A stretch of 29,116 nucleotides of DNA, from positions 1-29,116 of the forward strand of contig CAZEFW010000123.1 in assembly GCA_964511535.1 (NCBI GenBank), read 5' to 3'. The notes under the pieces are model-generated. The model ran no database searches. It had not been told where the DNA came from and saw nothing but the letters and a program-made list of their open reading frames with translations. This DNA comes from CAZCFB01 sp964511535 (GTDB lineage: Bacteria; Myxococcota_A; Polyangia; GCA-2747355; CAZCFB01). Position numbers and translations under genes: made by a program. How positions within the stretch are numbered: the first letter of the stretch is position 1; every line of letters begins with the position of its first letter. This document shows, one piece after another, positions 5,724 through 13,120 of this stretch.

Positions 5724-8700
5724 TTACCACTTGATGGTGACGGTGCCGTGGCTGTCCTTGGAGGCGCCGCCGCCGACGGTGCTCTTGGTCAGCTTCACCT
5801 TGCCGCTGTCGTAGTAGTTGGAGCCACCGCCGCCGCCGCCGCCCGCCGCGGTGGTGCCCGAACAGGAGCTCTTGACGCTGCCGCCGCCGCCGCCGTTGTT
5901 GCCGCCGCCGCCGCCGCCCGGGGCGTAGCGCGAGTTGTACGAGCCGAAGCCGCCGCCCGCGCCGCCGCCGCCGCCGCCGAAGCCGCCAGCCCCGCCGTAG
6001 CCGGTGGTGGAGTCCTGCTTGCCGCCGCTGCCGCCCTTGTTGCCGTACCCGCCGCCGCCGCCGCCGCCACCCCAGGAGCTGCCGCCGGCGCCGCCGTTGC
6101 CGCCGCCTGACGCGCTGCCCGAGGCGCCCTTGGAGATGCCGCTGCCGCCGGTGCCGCCCGAGGCCGTGGCGGACGCCACGCCGCCCTTGCCGCCGTCACC
6201 GCAGCCGCCAGCCGTGCCAGCGCCGCCGCCGCCCTTGCCGCCCGCGCCCTTGCCGTAGTTGGAGCCCGCGCCCCCGCCGCCGCCTGCGGAGATGATGTGC
6301 TTGCCGCTGGCGTCCAGCACGCCGGAGAAGCCGCCGCCACCCGCGCCGCAGCGGGTGTAAGTCGGCTTGCTGCCCTTGCCGCCCACGATGACCGTGAGGG
6401 TGGACTTGGGCGCCACGGTGATGGTGCCCTCGATGAGGCCGCCCGCGCCGCCGTTGGCCGTCGAGGCGGAGTAGGAGGACCCGCCTCCGCCGCCCGATGC
6501 GGTGACCGTGGCGCTGATGCAGCCGCCCGGCATGGTGAAGGTCTGGGCCGAGCCGGTGTAGCTGAAGGTCTTGGAGCCGGGGATGCACGAGATGCACTTG
6601 CCCAGGGCGCACACCAGGCCCGCGGCGCACTTGTTGTTGCACTGGCCGCAATGCAGCGCGCTGGACTGTATGTCCGTGCATGTGCCGCCGCACACCTTGG
6701 CGCACTTGGAGTTGAGCACGCAGTCCGCCGCGGTGTTGGGGGTCCACAGGGTCATGCTCGACGACACCTTGCAGGTGGCGCAGTTACCCGGGTGGCTGGT
6801 GCCATCCTTGAGGCACTTGCCGTCGATCTTGCAGAAGCCCGCGTCCGGAAAGTAGCTGTACTTGTCCTTGCCCGGCTGGCAGGTGGCGCAGCTGCCCACC
6901 GTCGGGTCCTTGGTGCCCGAGGCGATGCACGAGCCGCTGATCAGGCAGTGGGTGCTCCCCTTGACCGTCCACTTGGTGAAGTTGGCGGCCGGGTCGCACT
7001 CGGCGCAGCTGCCGCCAGGGTAGGCCGTGCCCTTGGTGTAGCACTTGCCCGAGATCTTGCAGACGCCGGGCAGGGCCGAGTACTTGTACTTGTCCTTGGT
7101 GGGCTGGCACGAAGTGCAGCCGGTCAGGTCCTTGCTGCCCGAGGCGAGGCAGATGTTGTTGACCAGGCAGTGGGTGGCGCCCTTGACCGTCCATGACACG
7201 CCGCTGATTGCCGGGTCGCACTCGGCGCAGCCGCCCGGGTGCTTGTCGCCCTTCTTGTAGCACTTGCCGCCGATCTTGCAGAGGCCAGTCAGGGCGGTCC
7301 AGTCGTACTTGTTCTTGGTCGGGTCGCACACGGCGCAGCCGATGGCGTCCTTGGCGCCCGAGGCGTAGCAGGTCTTGTTGATCAGGCAGCCGCTGCCCAC
7401 CGCCGCCCAGGCGGTCTTCTTTGTGGCCGGCAGGCACTGCTGGCAGGCCAGGGTGCCCACCTGCCCCTTGATGAAACACGCCCCGCCGACGGTGCAGGCG
7501 TTCGGGTTGGTGGACCAGGCGATGGTGCTCTTGGTCGGGTCGCACACCTTGCACAGGGTGCTGTCCACCTCGCCCTTGGTGTAGCACTTGCCGTTGATGC
7601 TGCAGGCGGCGGTCACCGCGCTGAGGCCGGTGGTGCTCTTGGCCGGATCGCAGGACTTGCAGCCGGTGTCGTCCAGGTCGCCCTTGGCGTAGCACAACTT
7701 GCCCACCTTGCAGTCGCAGGGGCCGAGGCGCAGGAAGGTCATGATATCGCCCACGGCGTAGACATCGGTGCCCGAGCTGCCCCACACGCCGTGCAGGGCG
7801 CGGGTGGTGCCCGAGACCATGGTCTTCCAGCCGGCGCCGTCGTAGAACAGGATGGTCCCCTTGTCGCCCACCGCGTAGACCTGCTTCGGGCCCGCGCCCC
7901 ACACGTCGTGCAGGTCGTTCTTGGTGCCCGAGCTCATGGCCTTCCAGGCTGTGCCGTCGAAGCGCATGATGGTGCCCAGCTCGCCCACCGCATAGATGTT
8001 GCTGGCGCTGGAGCCCCAGACGGCCCACAGGTGGCTGGTGGTGCCGCTGGTGGACTTGGTGAACTTGGCGCCGTCGTACTTGAGCACGGTGCCGGAGGTG
8101 CCCACCACGTGGAAGTTGGTGGCCGAGGTGCCCCAGGCGCCCAGCAGGGTCACGTTGCCGGCCTTGTAAGTGGACGCGGTCCAGGCGTTGGGATCCATCA
8201 GCCGCTTGGTGCTCAGGATGGTGCCGAACTCGCCGAAGGCCCAGACCTGCTTGGAGGACGGGCCCCAGACAAAGCGCAGGGACTTGGTGGTGCCGGAGGT
8301 CTGGGCAGCCCACGCGTGGCCGCCGCTCCAGGTCAGCGCGCCGAACTCGCCCGCGGCGAAGACGTCCCGGCCGGCGCTGCCCCAGATGCCGTGCAGGTCC
8401 TTGGTGGTGCCCGAGGTGACCACCTCGAGCCAGGTCTGGCTGGTGGAGCGGCGGTTGGTCAACCGCACGACGGTGCCCTTGGACCCGGCAGCGTAGATCC
8501 GGTTCGGTCCCGCGCCCCACACATGCTTCAGGTTGCTGGTGAGCGACGGGGTGGGCACTGCGCTCCAGCTGTTCTTGCCGATGTAGGCGTCCGCGGTCCC
8601 CTTGTCTGTGAGGCTCTGATCACCCGCGGCGTCCGCGCTGCCGTCCGCCTTGGGGCCGGTGTCGCCGACCTTGCTGTCACCACCCTTGGCGTCGCTGCCG

Positions 8701-8936
8701 GGGCCATCCGTGCTCCCGCCGTCAGCCGTCGCGCCGTCCTGGCCGCCGTCGGTCTGCCCGGAGCAGCCAGCGCAGCTGCCCCAGGCGCCCGCCGTGCATG
8801 TCTGGGTCCCGCTGCCCCCGCCAGGGCAGGCGCAGCTCTGGGTCTGGCCCGTGCTGCAGGTGCCGCTGTCGTCGCTGCAGCCGAGGGCCAGGGTACAGGC
8901 GAGGAGCGTGGTGGTTATGGCATGCCAGAATCGCAT
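5724..8936 (-). CDS. Giant lipoprotein: seven-repeat propeller, nine Cys repeats, glycine-rich domain
   Basis: This is a 1070-residue lipoprotein. The signal peptide ends at Cys20 and is followed by Ser-Asp-Asp. A short Cys-rich segment (27-58) and an Asp/Gly stalk (60-120) follow. Residues 135-405 hold seven repeats of the pattern hxxVWGxxxxxVYAVGxxGTI, a beta-propeller type frequent in Myxococcota. Residues 408-745 hold nine Cys modules of the form CxINGKCYxKG-GCxxCDPxK. Residues 750-781 hold one CGGTCTD-HCGQC module like those of the neighbouring fibrinogen-like protein. Residues 787-1070 form a glycine-rich domain opened by SYTGSAQTFTMPGG and ISATVTASGGGG, resembling glycine-rich domains of the ALK receptor type. 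The start at 8936 has AGGAGGA upstream; a further in-frame ATG at 9014 is rejected because it would bury the signal peptide. The role is probably adhesion or binding at the surface. Confidence 0.9.
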   Translation of the reverse strand: MRFWHAITTTLLACTLALGCSDDSGTCSTGQTQSCACPGGGSGTQTCTAGAWGSCAGCSGQTDGGQDGATADGGSTDGPGSDAKGGDSKVGDTGPKADGSADAAGDQSLTDKGTADAYIGKNSWSAVPTPSLTSNLKHVWGAGPNRIYAAGSKGTVVRLTNRRSTSQTWLEVVTSGTTKDLHGIWGSAGRDVFAAGEFGALTWSGGHAWAAQTSGTTKSLRFVWGPSSKQVWAFGEFGTILSTKRLMDPNAWTASTYKAGNVTLLGAWGTSATNFHVVGTSGTVLKYDGAKFTKSTSGTTSHLWAVWGSSASNIYAVGELGTIMRFDGTAWKAMSSGTKNDLHDVWGAGPKQVYAVGDKGTILFYDGAGWKTMVSGTTRALHGVWGSSGTDVYAVGDIMTFLRLGPCDCKVGKLCYAKGDLDDTGCKSCDPAKSTTGLSAVTAACSINGKCYTKGEVDSTLCKVCDPTKSTIAWSTNPNACTVGGACFIKGQVGTLACQQCLPATKKTAWAAVGSGCLINKTCYASGAKDAIGCAVCDPTKNKYDWTALTGLCKIGGKCYKKGDKHPGGCAECDPAISGVSWTVKGATHCLVNNICLASGSKDLTGCTSCQPTKDKYKYSALPGVCKISGKCYTKGTAYPGGSCAECDPAANFTKWTVKGSTHCLISGSCIASGTKDPTVGSCATCQPGKDKYSYFPDAGFCKIDGKCLKDGTSHPGNCATCKVSSSMTLWTPNTAADCVLNSKCAKVCGGTCTDIQSSALHCGQCNNKCAAGLVCALGKCISCIPGSKTFSYTGSAQTFTMPGGCISATVTASGGGGGSSYSASTANGGAGGLIEGTITVAPKSTLTVIVGGKGSKPTYTRCGAGGGGFSGVLDASGKHIISAGGGGGAGSNYGKGAGGKGGGGAGTAGGCGDGGKGGVASATASGGTGGSGISKGASGSASGGGNGGAGGSSWGGGGGGGGYGNKGGSGGKQDSTTGYGGAGGFGGGGGGAGGGFGSYNSRYAPGGGGGGNNGGGGGSVKSSCSGTTAAGGGGGGGSNYYDSGKVKLTKSTVGGGASKDSHGTVTIKW

Positions 8937-9033
8937 TGATTCCTCCTGGTAGTTCAAGACAGCGAAGCTATGGACCGAGGTAGTAAGTATCCGAGCCGCA
9001 ATTGGAGTGGTCAAGGCGGCCCTGTCGCGCGCC

Positions 9034-9063
9034 TTGTCCGCGGCCGGCCGACGGTGCTATAGC
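9034..9063 (+). promoter_or_regulatory. Promoter candidate for the U32-family gene
   Basis: TTGTCC (9034-9039) and TATAGC (9058-9063) are separated by 18 bases, each matching consensus at four of six positions. The predicted start near 9070 leaves a leader of only about 8 bases with no Shine-Dalgarno before the ATG at 9078. A very similar arrangement (TTGTCC, then GTGCTATGCC) occurs at 24311-24338. Confidence 0.35.
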
Positions 9064-9077
9064 CAGCGCCTGATCGC

Positions 9078-11333
9078 ATGGCTGATTCCACCCCACAGAA
9101 AATCGAGTTGATGGCCCCCGGGGGCGATCTGGACGCCGCCCGCGCCGCCATCGCCGCCGGCGCCGACGCCATCTACTGCGGGCTGGACCGATTCAACGCC
9201 CGACACCGCGCGGCCAACATGAGCTTCCGCCAGCTCGGGGCGCTTCTCCGCCTGGCCCACGAGCGCGACTGTAAGGTCTACCTGACCCTCAACACCGTGC
9301 TGCTGGAGTCCGACCTCGAGCCGGTGCTGGCGCTGCTGAACCGGCTGGTCAACAGCTCCATCGACGGGGTCATCGTCCAGGACCTGGGGCTGCTGCACCT
9401 GCTGGCCAGCTGCTTCCCGACGCTCCGGGTCCACGCCTCCACCCAGCTCACCAGCCATAACTCGGCGCAGCTGAAGCTGCTGGGACGGCTCGGGGTGGCG
9501 CGGGTAAACCTGTGCCGGGAGTTGAGCCTGGAGGAGGTCGAACCCCTGGCGCGGGCAGCCCATGAGCGGGGGGTCGACGTGGAGGTGTTCGTGCACGGCT
9601 CCTACTGCGTCGGCCTGTCGGGTGTGTGCTACCTGAGCGCGGCGCGGGGCGGCAGCTCGGGGAACCGCGGGCAGTGCAGCCAGCCCTGCCGCGGCCAGTT
9701 CGAGGCCACCGAAGTGGGCTCTCGCCACCCGCTGAACATGGTGGATAACTCGGCGCTGGGGCAGCTGGAGGCCCTGGACGCTGCGGGCGTGGACGCGCTG
9801 AAGATCGAGGGGCGCATGAAGGGCGCGCCCTATGTGTTCGGCGCCACCCGGACCTGGCGCCGCCGGCTGGACGCGCACCACGCTGGCGAGGTGTGGGACG
9901 GCGACGACGGCGACATGCAGAAGATCTTCAACAGGGGCTACTCCAGCGGCTACCTCACCGGCAGCCTGGAGCGCGACATGTTCAGCGACAGCCCGCGCAA
10001 CCTGGCGGCGCGGCGGCTGCGCCGGCAGCGCAAGCTCTCGCAGGACGAGGCCTACGAGGAGATCCTGCGGTTCGGCGCCGACGTGGAGCAGCGTGTGCAG
10101 GCCACGCCAGCGCATCGCGCGCCGCTGACCATCCGCGTCACGGGCCGGAGCGGCCATGCCCTGCGGGCGACGGTCACCTCGCCGGACGCCTCGTTCGAGG
10201 TGCGCTCCGAGGTCCCCCTGGCGCCCCGGCGCGACGGCCGGGGGAGCAGACAGCTCGAGGAGCTGCTGGGCCGAAAGCTGGCGCTCCTGGAGGATGGCGA
10301 GTTTTTCATCCAGCGGCTCGACCTGGACGGCCTGGAGCCGGATCTGGCGCTGCCCTTCGCCGCGCTCTCGGCGCTGCGCAAGCAGATCCAGGCTGCGCTG
10401 GCCGGGGGCAGGGCGGTGGTGGCCCCCGCGTCCATGCCTGCGCGACCTACGCCAGGCCCGGTCCACGAGGCGCCAACCCTGTGCGTGCTGCTGTCGTCCC
10501 TCGACGACCTGGCCGCGTGCCAGGAGGTGCGCGCCACGCAGGAGCTGGAGATCCACCTGCAGCTGCCCGCCAGCGCCGCGAGCGCGAGGTGGCGTCGCCT
10601 GGCAGCAGCGCTGGAGTCGGACCGGGCCCTGGTGCCGTGGTTCCCGCCGGTGCTCATGGAGCAGGACCTCGAGGCCGCGGCGGACCTGCTGCGCAGGGCG
10701 CGCCCGGAGCGCCTGGTGAGCGAGAACAGCGGGCTCGGGCAGGTGGCAGTTGACGCGGGTATCCCCTGGATCGCCGGCCCGCGGTTGAACCTCGCCAACA
10801 GCCTGGCCCTGGAATGCCTCGCGCAGCGCGCTGGCTGCGTGGCCGCGTTCCCGTCCCCGGAAATGAGCCAGCAGCAGCTGCGCCGGCTGCACCCGCCCGC
10901 GGGCATGACCCTGTGCATGCCGCTGTATCGCCCGGTCCCGCTGCTCATCAGCCGTCAGTGCCTCTTTCACCAGGTGACCGGCTGCCAGAAGGTGGGCCTG
11001 GATGCGCAGTGCCTGCCGGAGTGCGAGCAGCGCGCCACCCTCACCGACCACCGGGGCGACCGCCAGCACCTCCTCAAGGTCCCCGGGGATCATTGCACCA
11101 TCCACCACGGTACCCACCTGCTGAACCTGGAGCTGCTGGACGACCTGCCGGGCCGCTACCGCCGGCTGCTGGTGGACCTGAGCCGGGTCCCCACCGACAC
11201 CGTGTGCGAGGTGGGCACGGCAGAGCTGCTGCGCCTGTTCGCCAGCGCCGTGCGCGGCGACATGCAGGCCCGGCACCAGCTCAGGCGCCGGATCAAGCCG
11301 GTGAGCAACGACGCCTACCGAAGGGGGATGTAG
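9078..11333 (+). CDS. Peptidase U32 family protein, RlhA-like (RNA cytidine hydroxylation)
   Basis: This 751-residue cytoplasmic protein opens with KIELMAPGGDLDAARAAI and contains the U32 signature HGSYCVGLSGVCYLS followed by RGQCSQPCR. Cys177, Cys184, Cys200 and Cys204 are candidates for the Fe-S site of this family. Residues from about 345 to 440 fit the DUF3656 region (PLTIRVTGRSGHAL, ELLGRKLALLEDGEFF). The last 100 residues resemble a further U32-type barrel end (DLPGRYRRLLVDLSRV). Despite the peptidase name, the characterised Escherichia coli relatives RlhA and TrhP hydroxylate 23S rRNA or tRNA pyrimidines using prephenate. The length and DUF3656 region favour RlhA (653 residues in E. 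coli) over the shorter TrhP. No Shine-Dalgarno is visible. It converges with the YtcJ-type gene at 35 bases. The exact RNA target is inference. Confidence 0.9.
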   Translation: MADSTPQKIELMAPGGDLDAARAAIAAGADAIYCGLDRFNARHRAANMSFRQLGALLRLAHERDCKVYLTLNTVLLESDLEPVLALLNRLVNSSIDGVIVQDLGLLHLLASCFPTLRVHASTQLTSHNSAQLKLLGRLGVARVNLCRELSLEEVEPLARAAHERGVDVEVFVHGSYCVGLSGVCYLSAARGGSSGNRGQCSQPCRGQFEATEVGSRHPLNMVDNSALGQLEALDAAGVDALKIEGRMKGAPYVFGATRTWRRRLDAHHAGEVWDGDDGDMQKIFNRGYSSGYLTGSLERDMFSDSPRNLAARRLRRQRKLSQDEAYEEILRFGADVEQRVQATPAHRAPLTIRVTGRSGHALRATVTSPDASFEVRSEVPLAPRRDGRGSRQLEELLGRKLALLEDGEFFIQRLDLDGLEPDLALPFAALSALRKQIQAALAGGRAVVAPASMPARPTPGPVHEAPTLCVLLSSLDDLAACQEVRATQELEIHLQLPASAASARWRRLAAALESDRALVPWFPPVLMEQDLEAAADLLRRARPERLVSENSGLGQVAVDAGIPWIAGPRLNLANSLALECLAQRAGCVAAFPSPEMSQQQLRRLHPPAGMTLCMPLYRPVPLLISRQCLFHQVTGCQKVGLDAQCLPECEQRATLTDHRGDRQHLLKVPGDHCTIHHGTHLLNLELLDDLPGRYRRLLVDLSRVPTDTVCEVGTAELLRLFASAVRGDMQARHQLRRRIKPVSNDAYRRGM

Positions 11334-11368
11334 CGAGCGCCCGGGGCGTGGGCGGCGCCCGCGGCAGG

Positions 11369-12973
11369 TCACGCGCCGCGGGAATAGACCAGCGCTCCCT
11401 GCAGGAAGGTCATCTCCGCCCGCATCAGCTGCGGTAGCCGCGCCCGCTCGCCGGCCGACAGGGCCAGCGGATCCCGGTTGAGCACCACCATGTCCGCGGG
11501 CTGCCCCGGGGCCAGCACGCCGCCGCCCAGGCTGGCGCCGTGCACGCGCGCCGGGTTCACCGTGTGGGCTGCCAGGGCGGCCTGCATGGAGATGCCCTCC
11601 TCCGGGATCCAGGGGGGCGCGTCGTCCTGCTCCAGGCGGCCCACGGCGGCCTGGATCCCCCGCCACGGATCCGGCTCCTCCACCGGCGCGTCCGAGCCGA
11701 ACAGCAGCAGGGCGCCGGCCCGCGTCAGGGAGTTCAGCGGATAGCACCAGCGCTCCGCGGAGCGCCCCCTGAGCTGGTCAGCCACCACGGCCCGGTCGCC
11801 CCACATGTGCGAGGGCTGCACGGAGAACGCCACGCGGGGGAGATCCGGCGCGGCGAGGATGTCGTCGTTGAGCAGCTGGGCGTGCTCGACCCGGTCCAAA
11901 CCTGCGCGCGCCGGGGCCCGACCTCGCAGGGCCTCGAGGAACATCCCCACGGCGCGGTCGCCGATGGCGTGGGCCGCCGCGGGCATACCCACGGCCCTGG
12001 CGGCGTCCACCCAGCGCCCGAGCTCCTCGGGATCCATCAACAGCTCGCCGGCGCCGCCACGCCGGTACGGCTCGCTCACCGCGGCGGTCATGCTGCCGAA
12101 GGTCCCGTCCAGGAACAGCTTCACCGCGCCCGGGACAAGCCAGCCGGGCAGGGCCTCGTGGCGCAGCTCACCGAAAGCCGCGACCTGGTCGAGGCTCCCG
12201 GGCAGCAGGTTGCACAGCACCCGCAGCCTGGGCCCGCCGTCGGCCAGCGCCTGCGCCAGCAGCCGGAAATCCTCGAGGGTCTCGTGCGTGTGCACTGCCG
12301 TGATGCCCAGAGAATGCAGCCGCTGCAGGTACGGTCCGAGCCGGGCCAGCCGCGCACCTGCGGGGAGAGGCGGCACCAGGGCGTCCCGCAAGGAGACGAT
12401 GTCCTCGTACACCAGGCCGTCGCCGCCGTCGGGCAGCTGCTCCACGCGGCACTTGCCAGGGAGCGGCCCTGGCAGAGCGCGCAGGCAGGCCATGGCCGCG
12501 CTGTTCAGCCACGCGGAGTGCCAGTCCTTGCCCACAAGGAACACCGGCCGGGTCCCGGCCGCCCCGTCCAGCAGCCGCGGACGCAGCGGCCCACCGCCGC
12601 CCTGGCGGCGCGCCTCCCAGCCCTGGCCCATGACCCAGCACCCCTCCGGCTCAGGGTGGGCGCGGGCAGCCACCCTGCGGCGCACCTCGTCGACGCTCTC
12701 GGCCCCCCCCAGGTCAAGGGTGGCGTGCTCCCCGGCGGCCAGCAGCAGGTGCAGGTGGCTGTCGCACAGCCCGGGGAGCAGCGCGCGCCCCTGGAGATCC
12801 ACCACCTCGGCGCCCCGGGCCATGGCCGGATCCAGCCTGGATTCCGGGCCCACGAACGCGATGCGACCTTCGCGCACCAGCAGCGCGTCCGCCGCCGGAT
12901 CCGGCGTATCCATGGCGCGGATCGGGCCGCCCCGCAAGAGCCAGCTCGTGCTCGCTTCACCGTCGAGGGCCAT
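11369..12973 (-). CDS. Amidohydrolase family 3 (YtcJ-like) metal-dependent hydrolase
   Basis: This 534-residue cytoplasmic protein has the metal-dependent amidohydrolase signature. His73 and His75 are in LCDSHLHLLLAAGEH, Lys285 is in VKLFLDGTFGSMTA, His335 in AAHAIGDRAV, His364 in DRVEHAQLL and Asp428 in LLFGSDAPVEEPDPW. The C-terminus returns to the composite beta-sandwich (GQPADMVVLNRDPLAL). This is the YtcJ/Amidohydro_3 family, whose members cleave varied amide or formamide substrates; the substrate here is unknown. There is no signal peptide. There is no Shine-Dalgarno before the ATG at 12973, but a TAGCCT box lies six bases upstream. The gene is divergent from the hybrid histidine kinase gene across 147 bases and convergent with the U32 gene. 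Confidence 0.92.
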   Translation of the reverse strand: MALDGEASTSWLLRGGPIRAMDTPDPAADALLVREGRIAFVGPESRLDPAMARGAEVVDLQGRALLPGLCDSHLHLLLAAGEHATLDLGGAESVDEVRRRVAARAHPEPEGCWVMGQGWEARRQGGGGPLRPRLLDGAAGTRPVFLVGKDWHSAWLNSAAMACLRALPGPLPGKCRVEQLPDGGDGLVYEDIVSLRDALVPPLPAGARLARLGPYLQRLHSLGITAVHTHETLEDFRLLAQALADGGPRLRVLCNLLPGSLDQVAAFGELRHEALPGWLVPGAVKLFLDGTFGSMTAAVSEPYRRGGAGELLMDPEELGRWVDAARAVGMPAAAHAIGDRAVGMFLEALRGRAPARAGLDRVEHAQLLNDDILAAPDLPRVAFSVQPSHMWGDRAVVADQLRGRSAERWCYPLNSLTRAGALLLFGSDAPVEEPDPWRGIQAAVGRLEQDDAPPWIPEEGISMQAALAAHTVNPARVHGASLGGGVLAPGQPADMVVLNRDPLALSAGERARLPQLMRAEMTFLQGALVYSRGA

Positions 12974-12979
12974 GGTGCG

Positions 12980-12985
12980 AGGCTA
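12980..12985 (-). promoter_or_regulatory. TANNNT -10 box, leaderless start candidate
   Basis: TAGCCT on the minus strand ends six bases before the ATG at 12973, which puts the predicted transcript start on the A of the start codon. No Shine-Dalgarno and no clear -35 are present. Confidence 0.4.
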
Positions 12986-13120
12986 CCACGGCGAGGCTGT
13001 TGGCCACCGCCTCGTGAGCCCCGGCAGCCCGGGCATAATAACCACACGCTGGCGTATCGCTTCAGAGGGCTTAGGATATCGTTGCACAACCACCCTGCAT
13101 CTCGAGGCCGCCAAAAGATC

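Noticed and set aside
4235..5734. A 499-codon frame overlapping the fibrinogen-like lipoprotein in another phase
   Set aside because: Its Arg/Leu/Gln repeats are a shifted reading of the 129-base repeats.
7239..8939. A 566-codon plus-strand frame opposite the propeller lipoprotein
   Set aside because: The translation is Ala/Gly/Val/Arg filler with no domain, whereas the minus strand has a signal peptide and regular repeats.
11334..11368. A terminator between the convergent U32 and YtcJ-type genes
   Set aside because: Only a 4-5 base GC stem (GGGC/GCCC) is visible and no T run follows, too weak to annotate.
9057..11747. An 896-codon open frame on the minus strand opposite the U32-family gene
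   Set aside because: It is antisense to a gene with clear family motifs and its translation is low-complexity Arg/Gln/Val. Long shadow frames are expected at this GC content.
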